A stretch of DNA of 64,000 nucleotides from Psychrobacter sp. JCM 18901. GTDB lineage: Bacteria > Pseudomonadota > Gammaproteobacteria > Pseudomonadales > Moraxellaceae. Of the stretch, positions 1-9,784 are shown in pieces. The stretch spans positions 95,992 through 159,991 of the forward strand of contig NZ_BAWH01000003.1 of assembly GCF_000586435.1 (NCBI RefSeq), in the 5' to 3' direction. Positions within the stretch are counted from its first letter, which is position 1. The number at the start of each line of letters is the position of its first letter. The position numbers and the translations under genes are program-made. The notes under the pieces were generated by a model. That model was given only the letters and a program-made list of their open reading frames with translations. It was not told the origin of the DNA and ran no database searches.

Positions 1-65
1 AAAATCCAAAGCGTATCAAAACCGTACGTAGTAAAGGTTATCTGTTTGTGAAAGAAGGCAACTAA
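1..65 (+). CDS. bfmR: BfmR-type response regulator, C-terminal end
   Basis: Partial gene: only the last 20 codons and the stop (TAA 63-65) are inside the window. The visible residues, NPKRIKTVRSKGYLFVKEGN, are the end of an OmpR-type winged-helix DNA-binding domain (wing hairpin GYLFV) and closely match my memory of the C-terminus of Acinetobacter BfmR. BfmR is the response regulator that controls envelope and biofilm genes. A sensor kinase of BfmS type follows on the same strand. A strong terminator lies directly downstream, so the two genes may not be strictly co-transcribed. Confidence 0.8.
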   Translation, partial: NPKRIKTVRSKGYLFVKEGN

Positions 66-107
66 GATTACTGCATCTACGTAGCGATTAATTATTAGTC
101 ATTTTCG

Positions 108-136
108 AAAAAACCAGCATCTTTGCTGGTTTTTTT
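108..136 (+). terminator. Rho-independent terminator after bfmR
   Basis: A 12-bp stem (108-119 with 124-135, core CCAGCA/TGCTGG) has a TCTT loop and ends in a run of T. It lies 43 bases after the bfmR stop codon. Confidence 0.85.
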
Positions 137-376
137 GTGGCTAAATTTTAACTTTTGAACTTAAATGCAGTGTTATGTGGTTTAATTAACCCATTATTAT
201 AGACACTGATCGAATATGGGTGACTTGTATCTATATTTGGGCGATTATTGCAGATTAATTAGACTGCAGTAGTCAAAGTCTATCTCTATTTGATAATACT
301 CGATATCAGTATATGGCGCTCACTATGTAGCGAATGATATCGGCACTCTCTATCTATTAAGTTGGTCACGGCACGT
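137..376. other. bfmR-bfmS spacer
   Basis: This AT-rich spacer follows the bfmR terminator and should hold the bfmS promoter if the terminator works. I see only weak -10-like sequences (for example GATAAT near 292) and no convincing -35, so no promoter is called. It contains no ORF of note. Confidence 0.4.
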
Positions 377-2074
377 ATGTCATTAGTCTCTTCTTTAAAA
401 CACAGTATTTTTGTTCGTATCTATGCTGGACTGCTTATAGTCTGTTTATGCGTAGCATTGTTTGCGCAGTTATTGATGGACACCATCAATAAGGAACGTG
501 TGCAGTCCTATCGCGAGAGTATGGCGATGGGGGCGTTTCATTTAGTAAGTGAAGGTATCTCTCATCAAGATACTAAAGAAGATCGTGAGTATTGGCTGTC
601 TGATGCCAGTAGTCTATTTGGTTCAACGTTTAAGATTGTCCCTATCGATGAGGTAGACTTTACTGCCAGTGAATTAAGACGCTTTAAGAGCGATGCCACA
701 GTGGTTCGTTATATGAGCCAACCTGTCTATGCAGATGTGTATTATCGTCTGCCAGACAATGAGAACGTGTTGACCGCGCGAATATCGCAAGTCACAGAGC
801 AGCAAGTACGAGCTATCGCAATATTTTTACTAGATGATTTGTCCTATCAGATGACCTTGTCTGATAAGCGTGCGCGTCTAGCAGAGTTAGAGGAGAAATT
901 TTCTTTTCCTTTAGCGTTTACTGCTGTCAATACGCTCGATTTGGATTCAGATCAGATGTCGCGTTTGCGCCGTGACGAAGTGGTTATCTCATTGCAAGAT
1001 ACTAATAGCAGCAAAAGTAACTCATCTATTAGAGTAGTGGTACCGTCTGAAATCAATGATATGGCGATATTGATTGGTCCTGTGCCGTTGTTCAACTGGT
1101 TCCCGCTTAACTTAATTATTAGTATGATTCTTATCAGTATGTTCCTAATTAGCTTAGGTGTATATGCACTCATCTTCCCGCTTGAGCGTAAGCTGCAATT
1201 GATTCAGGTAGGTGTGAATGAGGTCAGTCAAGGTAACCTTGATATTCAAGTACAAGTTATTGGTCAAGATGAAATAGCACGTTTGTCAGCAACTTTTAAT
1301 TCCATGACCTCGCATATTAAGCGTTTGATTGAATCACAGCGAGAGCTTACCCGAGCGGTTTCACATGAGCTTCGTACGCCAGTGGCTCGTATTCGATTTG
1401 CCGTAGATATGCTTGCTGATACGGATGACGAAGACTCACGTTTTATGCAGCGTGACTATATTGATGAAGATATTGAATCGCTTAATGGTTTGATTGATGA
1501 GATTTTGACCTATGCTAAGCTTGAGGAAGGGTCACCAAAGTTAGATTTAGAACCAGTAAACTTAAGAGAGCTGTTAGAGCAGATCGAGCGCGAAACCAAT
1601 GCGCTAGGTAAATCTATCAAAATAGTAACCAGTTTACCAAATGCAAAAGTCACAGCAGTTGCGGATAGACGCTACTTACACCGTGTGATTCAGAACCTTG
1701 CAGGTAATGCGTTACGCTATGCAGAAACAACCATTATCATTAGTGCAGGTGTCAAAAAAAGGCAATGCTTCGTCAGTGTCGAAGATGATGGACATGGTAT
1801 TCCTGAAGCAGATCGCGAAAAAGTATTCATTCCATTCTCACGCTTAGATGACAGCCGTACACGCGCGTCAGGTGGCTATGGTCTAGGCTTGTCTATTGTA
1901 TCGCGTATTGCATTTTGGTTTAATGGTAGTATGAAAGTAGATGAGAGTCGTGAGTTGGGCGGTGCAAGGTTTGTGATGACATGGCCTATCAAACCATTGA
2001 CGCAAATTCTGGCTGCTGATGAATTGACGCAGGAGAAAAGCGAGCGCGACTTCGATACTAAGTTGTCAGATTAG
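377..2074 (+). CDS. bfmS: BfmS-type sensor histidine kinase
   Basis: Inner-membrane sensor kinase, partner of BfmR. From ATG 377 it is 565 aa; a TTG at 362 would add five residues, but the ATG start (MSLVSSLKHSIFVRIYAG) fits the family better. The order is TM1 (about 10-30), a periplasmic sensor region of about 200 residues, TM2 (about 238-262), HAMP, the dimerisation helix with SHELRTP (phospho-acceptor His about residue 330), then the ATPase domain with N-box NLAGNALRY, G1 DDGHGIP and G2 GGYGLGLS. All catalytic motifs are present and the frame is intact. A short acidic tail follows the kinase. The function in envelope stress and biofilm control is inferred from Acinetobacter BfmRS. Confidence 0.85.
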   Translation: MSLVSSLKHSIFVRIYAGLLIVCLCVALFAQLLMDTINKERVQSYRESMAMGAFHLVSEGISHQDTKEDREYWLSDASSLFGSTFKIVPIDEVDFTASELRRFKSDATVVRYMSQPVYADVYYRLPDNENVLTARISQVTEQQVRAIAIFLLDDLSYQMTLSDKRARLAELEEKFSFPLAFTAVNTLDLDSDQMSRLRRDEVVISLQDTNSSKSNSSIRVVVPSEINDMAILIGPVPLFNWFPLNLIISMILISMFLISLGVYALIFPLERKLQLIQVGVNEVSQGNLDIQVQVIGQDEIARLSATFNSMTSHIKRLIESQRELTRAVSHELRTPVARIRFAVDMLADTDDEDSRFMQRDYIDEDIESLNGLIDEILTYAKLEEGSPKLDLEPVNLRELLEQIERETNALGKSIKIVTSLPNAKVTAVADRRYLHRVIQNLAGNALRYAETTIIISAGVKKRQCFVSVEDDGHGIPEADREKVFIPFSRLDDSRTRASGGYGLGLSIVSRIAFWFNGSMKVDESRELGGARFVMTWPIKPLTQILAADELTQEKSERDFDTKLSD

Positions 2075-2251
2075 ACCAAGTTATACGGCTAAGCTATAAG
2101 ACTAAGTTATCATACTACGCCATAATTATTAGTCATGTTCCTAAAGAGAATCAGCGGCATCTTAATGGTATAAAAAGATAGCGCTTTATAGCTAGGTGAC
2201 GCGCTTGTCGCTATTTTTAAGGCAGTTGGACAATGTCATAGGAGGCATAGG

Positions 2252-2431
2252 ATGCCATATTTATTTGGTGGCTTGGTAGTGTTGAATGCGATTACGCTAG
2301 GCTATTATTTATTTTTAAAACAGCCGTCAACGACCCAAACACTACAAACAGCTCAGGCTGAAATTACCCAGCCACTAGCTTTCACTAACAGTGCTGAGTA
2401 TATTCCACCGGCTATTGGTAGCAAAGACTAG
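2252..2431 (+). CDS. Small single-pass membrane protein (59 aa)
   Basis: This small ORF follows bfmS on the same strand. It has a very good ribosome binding site (AGGAGG, 2240-2245, seven bases before the ATG). The protein begins MPYLFGGLVVLNAITLGYYL, so it has one hydrophobic segment at residues 3-22, then a polar Gln/Thr-rich tail ending AIGSKD. The strong Shine-Dalgarno and one clean transmembrane helix argue that it is real. I do not recognise a family. Its position suggests a possible small partner of the BfmS membrane system, but that is only inferred from proximity (177 bases after bfmS). Confidence 0.65.
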   Translation: MPYLFGGLVVLNAITLGYYLFLKQPSTTQTLQTAQAEITQPLAFTNSAEYIPPAIGSKD

Positions 2432-2469
2432 CGTTGACCTCTTTGCTTATTCAAATTAAAGTTTCATCG

Positions 2470-3946
2470 CTATTTTGAATTTGTCACCGTACTGTCTACC
2501 TCAGATACCTCTTCTACGTCAGCCGCTAATGTCGTATCTCCAGCAACTTTGGAGAGTAGGGGAATACGTACGCATACTTGTAGCCCACCTTCAGGGTGGT
2601 TAATGGCTTCGACGGTACCGTGATGTAATCGTGCAATACGATCAACAATCGCAAGACCTAGTCCGCTACCTTGAGTAGTCCGTGCCGTCTCTCCACGTTC
2701 GAACGGTTGCATAATCCGCTCTAATTGATCGTCGGCGACGCCATCACCGCAATCTCGTACACAAATCACTAGTTGTTCTTGAGCTTCTTTGTTCACCACA
2801 TTTTCGCTGACCACATCCGTATCTTCGTCTTCGATAGTTTCTATAAATGTTGGTACAACCGTTGCCGATAAATAAATTGGTGGCTTTCCATAACGATTGG
2901 CATTATTAACCAAGTTGATAATCAGACGCTTGATGGATAATGGACGTACAGGAACAACCTTGTCGCATTCTGACTCATATACAAACTTCATTGGCGCAAA
3001 CTGCACCATGATTTCATTAAATATAGTGTCTAGGTTGGTCAAGCTGACTGGCTCATCAGAACCATCTTTCATAAACGAGATGAATTGCTCTAAAATAGCA
3101 TCCATATCCTCAATATCGTAAATCAGCCCTTCACGGAAGAAATCATCTGGTAGCATTTCTGCGGTTAAGCGCATACGTGTCAACGGCGTCCGCAAATCAT
3201 GTGAGATGCCGGCAAGCATGATTGTTCGCTCTTTTTGCGCTTGGTTTAAGGTCGTAAACAGTCGGTTAAATGCCATATTAACTTGACGTATTTCTGTGGG
3301 GCCTTTCTGAGTTGGCAGTGTGGTTGCATGACCGAGACGAATATAATTAGTAGCTGCCCGCTGTAGGTAGCGTAGCGGGCGATTTAATTGACGGGCTAAT
3401 AGAATAATCGTGAGTAACGATAGGATAGGCAGTCCAATCAAAAATAGCACCAGTAATGTCGGGCTATATTGTGAATAGTAAACCACAGGCTCACGCACCC
3501 AAAAACTGTCATCACGGCTATCTTGTACCCATAGCTGCGGCGTTGGCTTAAATTTAAAATAGACCTCTACAGGACGACCGAGCTGCGCACCGATTTCACG
3601 TTGTAGTACGTCCGTAAAAAAGCTCACGAATGGCTTGTCAGCGACTTCTGGAAAGTCGCTCGGATTATTTACCACGACGACATGAGAGTGCTGGTAAATC
3701 CATTGGCGTACTTCGGGACGACCTTGCCAGTCTTTGTTGGCACTATTGATCAGCTGCAACTCACTCGTCAAATAACGCGCATGGTTTTTTTAACTCTGGC
3801 AGATACAGACTGCGCCAAAAGAACAAAATTGATAAGCTCACACTAATAAGCACGATAAAGGCAACCATCAAGGTTGTTAGCCAAGTGTTGGAATAAGAGC
3901 GTGGCAGCCAACCTTTACGACGCGGCTTTGGGTTTGGAGAGATCAT
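2470..3946 (-). CDS. EnvZ-like sensor histidine kinase (frame broken once)
   Basis: Membrane histidine kinase of the EnvZ/OmpR class, about 491 aa when corrected. From the N-terminus: TM1 (about 22-44), a short periplasmic domain, TM2 (about 160-184), HAMP, GISHDLRTPLTRMR with the phospho-acceptor His near 249, N-box NLVNNANRYGKPP, G1 VRDCGDGV, F-box PFERG and G2 GSGLGLAIV. The frame breaks at a T7 run (3785-3791); six T give ELKNHARYL, joining the N-terminal 53 residues to the rest. An acidic insertion (about residues 370-390) lies between N and G1 boxes. No response regulator gene is adjacent, so its partner is unknown from this window. It is convergent with bfmS and the small ORF. Confidence 0.8.
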
Positions 3947-4373
3947 ATGGGTCCAACAGAGTAAAAGAAAAGTTATTATGATATAGCGTGTAGCTCTTTG
4001 AATACGATTGCCTTAAGGCTAGTCCGTGCATCAATCTATAGCGGTATATCATAGAATAGCATAATCAATAAATAGTACTGATACAGTATGCAATCGACGA
4101 GCGAGCCAAATAGTTATTGGAATAGATATAAAGTTAAGCTTAAGGATAAATGTATTTAGCAACCATCTGTTTTTCAGAGAGAGCGATAGTAATTTATAGA
4201 ATCTAAAGAAAAAAATTTAAAAATAAGCCATTATCATCAGTTATATTTTACTTAGGTCGACATTTAAGCTATTGTTAATAAATAATTAAATATGCACAGT
4301 TTATGTTTTCAACAAATAAAGACTGTGATATAATTATGCCCTTTTTGGTATACCTGCGAAAGAGAGAATTCAC
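3947..4373. other. Divergent spacer upstream of rpsP
   Basis: AT-rich spacer between the EnvZ-like kinase and rpsP. Apart from the rpsP promoter near its right end I see no gene or strong hairpin. Confidence 0.5.
4306..4334 (+). promoter_or_regulatory. Probable sigma-70 promoter of rpsP-rimM-trmD
   Basis: A -35-like TTTTCA (4306-4311) is separated by 17 bases from a perfect TATAAT (4329-4334). This lies 39 bases before the rpsP ATG in a very AT-rich stretch. Confidence 0.6.
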
Positions 4374-4644
4374 ATGGTTGTTATTCGTTTAGCACGGGGC
4401 GGTGCCAAGAAACGCCCATTTTATCAAGTAGTTGTTGCTGATCAACGCCGCGCGCGTGACGGTCGCTATATTGAAAACATCGGCTTTTTTTAACCCACTC
4501 GCTAAAGAGTCTGAAGAAGCAGTACGCCTAAACATGGAAGCGTACAATGCGTGGATCGCAAAAGGTGCACAACCTTCAGATCGCGTTGCTTCATTAGCAA
4601 AAGCTTACAACAAGTCTGCAGCTCAAACTGAAGCAACTGCTTAA
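4374..4644 (+). CDS. rpsP: 30S ribosomal protein S16 (frame broken once)
   Basis: Small-subunit ribosomal protein, 89 aa when corrected. The start [20 protein letters not shown] is the conserved S16 N-terminus. The frame breaks inside IGFFNPLA at a T7 run (4485-4491); with six T the reading continues as [16 protein letters not shown] to the stop at 4642. An AGAGAG Shine-Dalgarno lies just upstream. It is the first gene of the classic rpsP-rimM-trmD-rplS cluster. As S16 is essential, the break is best explained as a sequence error. Confidence 0.95.
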
Positions 4645-4808
4645 GTTTTTGCTGTTACTGAGCCACTTATAGTCTAACTACAAGTTGATTCAGTAGACTT
4701 TAGAATACATAGCGTAACTGTCTAACCAGGGTGCGCCATTAACTGTTTATCGCTTTTGACGCAATTGTTTTTGCAATTGCTGTTTTAATCATTGTTAGGT
4801 TAGCTGCT

Positions 4809-5342
4809 ATGTCATCTGTTCCAAACGCTAGTGCCCTTATGAAAATTGGTCAGCTTAAGAAGCCTTACGGCATTAAAGGCTGGCTTTGGGTATTCAGTGA
4901 TACGGATGACCGTACAGCAATATTCGACATGAAGCCGTGGTGGATGAAAACTGCCACTGGCATGAAACCTTTGACTGTGAAAGCTTGGCGTGAGCAAGGA
5001 ACAGGAATTGTGGCTCAATTTGAGCAGATTCCTGATCGTAATGTTGCTGAGACTATGAACGGTGTTACCGTTTGGGTCGAACAAAACGTCCTGCCTGAAA
5101 CAGCTGAAGACGAATATTATTGGTCGGATTTGGTCAGTCTGCGAGTGATGAACGAGCAGGATGAGTATCTAGGTAATATCACTGAAATGTTTGAAACCGG
5201 TGCCCATGACATCATGCGTGTAACGGCAAATTCAGACAGTTTGGACAATGAAGAACGCCTGATTCCATGGCATAAGCAGACTGTGATAGAAGTCAATATG
5301 ACTGAAAAAACAGTGCTTGTGGCATGGCCGAGTGATTACTAA
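4809..5342 (+). CDS. rimM: Ribosome maturation factor RimM
   Basis: Assists maturation of the 30S head, working with S19 next to S16. The 177-aa protein is intact. The N-terminal RimM beta-barrel is marked by IGQLKKPYGIKGWLWV (about residues 13-28). The C-terminal PRC-barrel carries the conserved YYWSDL (about 98-103) and the ending RLIPWHKQTVIEVN. It lies in the usual place between rpsP and trmD. Its A6 run near 5305 is in frame, showing that not every A6 in the window is disturbed. Confidence 0.96.
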   Translation: MSSVPNASALMKIGQLKKPYGIKGWLWVFSDTDDRTAIFDMKPWWMKTATGMKPLTVKAWREQGTGIVAQFEQIPDRNVAETMNGVTVWVEQNVLPETAEDEYYWSDLVSLRVMNEQDEYLGNITEMFETGAHDIMRVTANSDSLDNEERLIPWHKQTVIEVNMTEKTVLVAWPSDY

Positions 5343-5419
5343 TAGCGTTTCTGGCTTTTTAGTCAGACGTTATTATTACTTACACCGATTGTTTTAGCCT
5401 TAACGCAAGTAGACATCAG

Positions 5420-6182
5420 ATGTATTTTGCCGTAATTAGTATTTTTCCTGAGATGTTTGCCACGATTCGTGAATTTGGAATCACGGGCCGAGCAGTGACT
5501 CAAGAGCAAGTTACGATTGAATGCATTAATCCACGTGATTATACCACCGATAACTATCGCCGTATTGATGAGCGCCTTATGGGGGTGGTCCTGGGATGGT
5601 GATGATGCTGAGCCATTATCGAAAGCCATTGAGGATGCACGATTGCGTGCCAGTCAACATGGTTGCCGTGTCGATAGTGAGCACTGTCCGGTGATTTATA
5701 TGTCACCGCAAGGACAGACGCTTAGTGAGAGTAGCGTAGTCAATATGACTGATTACGATGGCATGATTTTATTATGCGGTCGTTATGAAGGTATTGACGA
5801 GCGTTTACTATCACAATATGTCGATATGGAAGTATCGTTAGGTGATTACGTGTTGACTGGTGGCGAGTTGCCAGCAATGGTGCTGATGGATAGTGTGATA
5901 CGTCGTCTGCCCGATATCATGGGTGATGATAAGTCAGCGGAGCAAGACTCTTTTGTCGATGGCTTGCTTGACTGCCCTCACTATACTAAGCCGCATGAGT
6001 TTGCGGGTATGGCGGTTCCTGAGGTATTACTTTCAGGTCATCATGCCAATATCGCTAAGTGGCGTTTTAGTCAGCAAGTCAGTCGTACGCAAACGCGTCG
6101 TCCAGACTTATGGCAAGCGTTTACCCCAACGGTAGAGCAAGCGAAGTGGTTGAAAGCATTGGCCAAAGCAGATAAAAAGTAG
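5420..6182 (+). CDS. trmD: tRNA (guanine-37 N1)-methyltransferase (two frame breaks)
   Basis: SAM-dependent knotted (SPOUT) methyltransferase that makes m1G37 in tRNA and prevents +1 frameshifting. Corrected length is 254 aa. The N-terminus [13 protein letters not shown] and the knot region [14 protein letters not shown] and [15 protein letters not shown] are typical. Two single-base losses lie close together. A G5 run (5581-5585) should be G6, giving [12 protein letters not shown] is also missing near 5607, giving [15 protein letters not shown]. Adding only one base does not restore the frame; both are needed for a length divisible by three. Confidence 0.95.
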
Positions 6183-6387
6183 GTTTTTAAAATCTGACTT
6201 TATTGTTACTAGGTTTGATAAACAGTTAAGAAACAGAATTTTGAGCAATAATAAAACGAGTCATCACATAGTGGCCGTTGGTTATAACCCATTTACGTTG
6301 TGTCTCACTATAAAGAGATGCGATTAATTATTACAAACAGGTGATATGCGTTAAGCCTCTATTATCTAATGTGAGGAGATAACTCTC

Positions 6388-6807
6388 ATGAGCAACAAGC
6401 ATCCATTGGTTCAGGTCATCGAAAACGCTCAATTGCTTGAGCGCCCAAACTTTGCACCCGGCGATACCGTTGTGGTACAAGTAAAAGTACGTGAAGGTGA
6501 GCGTGAGCGTTTACAGGCTTTTGAAGGCGTTGTAATTGCTAAGCGTAACCGCGGTCTAAACTCAGCGTTTACCGTACGTAAAATCTCAAGCGGCGTTGGT
6601 GTTGAGCGTGCATTCCAATTGCATTCACCAATCATCGATAGCATTGAAGTGAAACGCCGCGGTGCTGTTCGCCGTGCGAAACTGTACTACTTACGTGAGC
6701 GTTCTGGTAAATCAGCACGTATCCGCGAAAAACTTGCGCCACGTCCAGCTCAGAAAAAAACTGACGCTGGTGTACCTGATGCAGTTGATACTGCACCTGG
6801 TATCTAA
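6388..6807 (+). CDS. rplS: 50S ribosomal protein L19
   Basis: Large-subunit protein at the 30S-50S interface. The frame is intact, 139 aa, with a good GAGGAG site before the ATG. The core ([27 protein letters not shown] and [20 protein letters not shown]) is typical L19. About 20 extra C-terminal residues (after [10 protein letters not shown]) make it longer than the usual 115-120 aa; such tails occur in Moraxellaceae. It contains an in-frame A7 run. Confidence 0.96.
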   Translation: MSNKHPLVQVIENAQLLERPNFAPGDTVVVQVKVREGERERLQAFEGVVIAKRNRGLNSAFTVRKISSGVGVERAFQLHSPIIDSIEVKRRGAVRRAKLYYLRERSGKSARIREKLAPRPAQKKTDAGVPDAVDTAPGI

Positions 6808-6823
6808 GCACAAGTTTGCCGTT

Positions 6824-6857
6824 TTGAGTTAGTCCTATAATTTTAGGATTGGCTCAA
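6824..6857. repeat. Imperfect palindrome after rplS
   Basis: Arms 6824-6837 (TTGAGTTAGTCCTA) and 6844-6857 (TAGGATTGGCTCAA) pair along 14 positions in RNA, three of them G-U. There is no T-tract, so it is not a standard terminator. It may be a processing hairpin or a solo end of a palindromic repeat related to the element at 34640-34747. Confidence 0.45.
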
Positions 6858-6931
6858 GACAAGGTAATAGTAGATACAAGCCCTTATTCATAGGTTTATT
6901 TATAAATAAGCGGGCCATACCAAAAAAGACG

Positions 6932-6966
6932 AAACCCCAATCTATGCGAAAGCTAGATTGGGGTTT
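6932..6966. terminator. Bidirectional terminator between rplS and the DUF4442 gene
   Basis: Thirteen-bp perfect stem (AAACCCCAATCTA 6932-6944 with TAGATTGGGGTTT 6954-6966). T-runs lie on both strands. It serves the convergent genes on either side. Confidence 0.9.
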
Positions 6967-7031
6967 TTGTATGTATAGCATTAATAATTTGAGTTTTATC
7001 AGCTCTGATAGTGCCAGTTATAAGCCAAAGT

Positions 7032-7592
7032 TTATTGAGCATCAAATGTATCGATGCGGTTGACTTGCTCTTTGGACTTACTGTATTTGCGCAGTCTAAT
7101 GTATAAAGTCTTGGTAACGGTTGCAATGAGCTTTTGCTGCTCATCAACGATATCGACTTTATATTCACGGAATACCGCTTCGCCTTCTTTTGCTAGATCT
7201 TGAATAGTAATAATTTCAGAGCTAGGTATTTTCATGCGTGCAGTGACTTTGCTATTGCCAGGCGCAATGAAATCAATATGTGAGCTTTTGTCCCACACCA
7301 CGTAATTACTACCCAGTTGATGCATCAGCATAAGCATATAAAAAGGGTCAACCATTGAATATAAGCTACCACCGAACTGAGTACCGACGATATTTTTGTT
7401 CAGAGTGTTTAGTCCCATGCTGACCACGCACAAACCCTGATCGAGACTAATATGATCGATTTTGATACCTGCGCCAATGTATGGTGCATAAGTATTAAGG
7501 CGTAGCTTTAATAAATGCGGTGTCAGCAATGGCATGATGCTTTGCTTGGCCCGACGTTTCAAAGTCTCAAGGTTGGTAGGTAATACGCTCAT
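7032..7592 (-). CDS. DUF4442 hotdog-fold protein (putative thioesterase)
   Basis: Intact 186-aa protein. The pattern GTQFGGSLYSMVDPFYMLML (about residues 72-91) and the later KSSHIDFIAPGNSKV are typical of the DUF4442 branch of the PaaI-like hotdog fold, which is presumed to hydrolyse acyl-CoA or acyl-ACP thioesters. No transmembrane or signal segment is visible. It stands alone, convergent with rplS across a shared terminator, so the context gives no hint about the substrate. Confidence 0.75.
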   Translation of the reverse strand: MSVLPTNLETLKRRAKQSIMPLLTPHLLKLRLNTYAPYIGAGIKIDHISLDQGLCVVSMGLNTLNKNIVGTQFGGSLYSMVDPFYMLMLMHQLGSNYVVWDKSSHIDFIAPGNSKVTARMKIPSSEIITIQDLAKEGEAVFREYKVDIVDEQQKLIATVTKTLYIRLRKYSKSKEQVNRIDTFDAQ

Positions 7593-8105
7593 AAACTTGT
7601 CCTGTTGCCTTTTCTCAATTTTTTTGATTGTATCAATAATGCGGTTTTACACAGTATCACTGGGAAATAAATCGATAAAAAGTATTTATCATAATTAAAA
7701 AGTACCCAGCCCGCTAGCTCTAAAGCGTAACCGAAATGACATATTTATGCCCACTTACAGGTAACGATCATTATTTATTATAACTATCTTTGCTATTCAT
7801 CTATGTGATAAAAATCCACCTAGATGTAAATTGTTATCAATAAAACGGTCGTTTATCCTAATTCAAAGTCTATAACAGAGAGATTTTTTCCTCATGGTTT
7901 TCTATTAAGGTCAATTTTGTCTTAAATGAAAACTTTAGTTTATATGTTATAATGAGATACATAGTATCTTTAAATGGTTTTAGGTTCGCATTTCATCAAG
8001 TCTTGGCATACAATAGTTCGCAGTTTGTAATAGGCGCTTTGGTCTATGACATTAGAGCAGAGCGTGTGCAGTCAATCAAAGACGTAATCGACACAAGGAA
8101 ATGTG
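7593..8105. other. AT-rich divergent spacer with DUF3360 promoter
   Basis: About 510 bases between the DUF4442 gene and the divergent DUF3360 permease. Apart from the extended -10 promoter at 7945-7953 I see no ORF or strong hairpin. Confidence 0.5.
7945..7953 (+). promoter_or_regulatory. Extended -10 promoter for the DUF3360 permease
   Basis: TGT followed by a perfect TATAAT (7948-7953) makes a consensus extended -10. No clear -35 is seen. It leaves a 5' leader of about 145 bases before the ATG at 8106. Confidence 0.5.
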
Positions 8106-9628
8106 ATGAGTAACCCTCAGACCCCCTCTTCAGGTCTAATCCGCCGACCTCGAACGTAAACCACGACAGTCAAGTACAAGGCAGTTATGTAGATTTGCAT
8201 AAGCCAGTTCTAGTTTTGACAGTCGTGATGCTTACTTAAACCATGAATTACAAATCATGCAGCCGAAACGCTGGCGTCCTAATTTACCATTCCGTGATTA
8301 CCGTTTTGAATACGAAGATACTATTCCAGCAATGGCCGCGACCATCGGTAAAGTTGTTATGGTGGGCGCCATTGCAGCAACCTTTGCAGGTCCACTCGGC
8401 TTAGGTGATGCGTTTGTTCTAGAAAACGTACGCTACGAGCTATTGATCGTCTCCTTCTTTATTATCTTATTTTCGGGATTTTTATTGCCGACGGCCAACC
8501 TTGCTGGTACTCACGGTCCACTTATTCCTTTGATTCCTATTGTGGTAGCAGCTGGTGGGCACCCGATGGCCTTTGGTTTGCTTATCGGTGCTTTTGGTCT
8601 GCTCCTCGCGATTAGTAAAGGGGGGAGTCTACTAGCCAACTTAACCAGTAAAGGTGTGTGCGGTGGCCTATTGATTTACTTGGGCTTTATCGGAACCACA
8701 TCACAGGTCAAAAATCTCTTTGCTTGGGCAGAAGGGATTGGCATGTCGCATATCGCTTTCTTTATTATTCTGGCGACTATTCTGCTGTATGCATTGCTTG
8801 AGCATTGGCAAAAACGCTGGCTCGCGGTTCCGCTAAGCTGTGTGTTAGGTGGAGGTCTTGCATTTGCATTGGGCGCACCTTTTGAGTTCAAAACAGCGCC
8901 AGGTCTACCAAACATGAATCCAATGTATTGGTGGGGCGAAAACACAGGTTGGATGTTAGGTCTGCCGACGATTGAAAGCTTCATTGTAGTACTGCCGTTT
9001 GCTATTTTGGCCGTGGCAATGTGGTCGCCAGATTTCTTGGGCCATCAGGTGTTCCAAAAAAATCAGCTATCCTAAGCGTACTGAAAAAGTGCTTATGGAT
9101 ATTGATGACACTATGACCAGTGCTTCATTTCGTCAGGTAGTCGGCTCTGTATTGGGCGGCTCCAACTTTGCGTCATCTTGGGGAACGTATATTGTTCCTG
9201 CGGCGATTGCTAAACGTCCAATTCCTGCCGGTGCTTTATTGACGGCTCTATTTTGTATTATCGCAGGGGTTTGGGGCTATCCAATGGATTTAGCCATCTG
9301 GCAACCAGTGATGTGTGTGGCCTTGATCGTTGGGGTGTTTATTCCATTACTAGAAGCTGGTATGGAGATGACGCGTGAAGGTAAAACCACGCAGTCTGCT
9401 GCGATTGTGGTCTTTGCCTCTGCATTGGTGAATCCTGCCTTTGGTTGGTCGCTCACGTTGTTGCTTGATAACTTGGGCTTGATTGGCTCTAAAGAACGTA
9501 GTGCGAATTTGACTAAGATGAGCCGCTGGATCATACCGGGTATTATGTTCGTGGTACTGACAGGTGTCATGGCTATCGTCGGTATGCTGCCGGGTATCCC
9601 AGCACTGATGGCAAACTTCCGTCATTAG
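8106..9628 (+). CDS. DUF3360 family membrane permease (three frame breaks)
   Basis: Polytopic inner-membrane protein, 507 aa when corrected, with about 11 hydrophobic segments. The run MQPKRWRPNLPFRDYRFEYE and the later PKRTEKVLMDIDDTMTSASF are what I recall of the DUF3360 family, a branch related to NCS2/SulP-type transporters whose substrate is unknown to me. Three single-base breaks: C5 at 8122-8126 should be C6; an A is missing near 8206 (HKP then SSSFDSRDAYLNHELQI); and A7 at 9056-9062 should be A6 (HQVFQKISYPKR). Together they restore 508 codons. The start ATG 8106 has an AAGGAAA site upstream. Confidence 0.75.
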
Positions 9629-9784
9629 TAGTATGTGATTGAATAAACGATAATAGAACAAACTAAGCCGGCGAAAGCTGGCTTTTTTTTATGGGTAGCG
9701 CTGCGATAATAATTGGCTTGTAAAACAATGACTCCCGCCCCATAACTAGCAGTATTACTAAGATTTTTAAGAGCAATAAATTCT

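Noticed and set aside
4485..4491. Programmed ribosomal frameshifting at A7/T7 slippery runs
   Set aside because: The same break occurs in dozens of unrelated genes, often several per gene (six in uvrC), without downstream pseudoknots, and is mixed with single-base losses at non-slippery sites. Sequence error is simpler.
9350..9661. Minus-strand ORF with His-rich product opposite the DUF3360 gene
   Set aside because: It is a shadow of the permease codons and has no start context.
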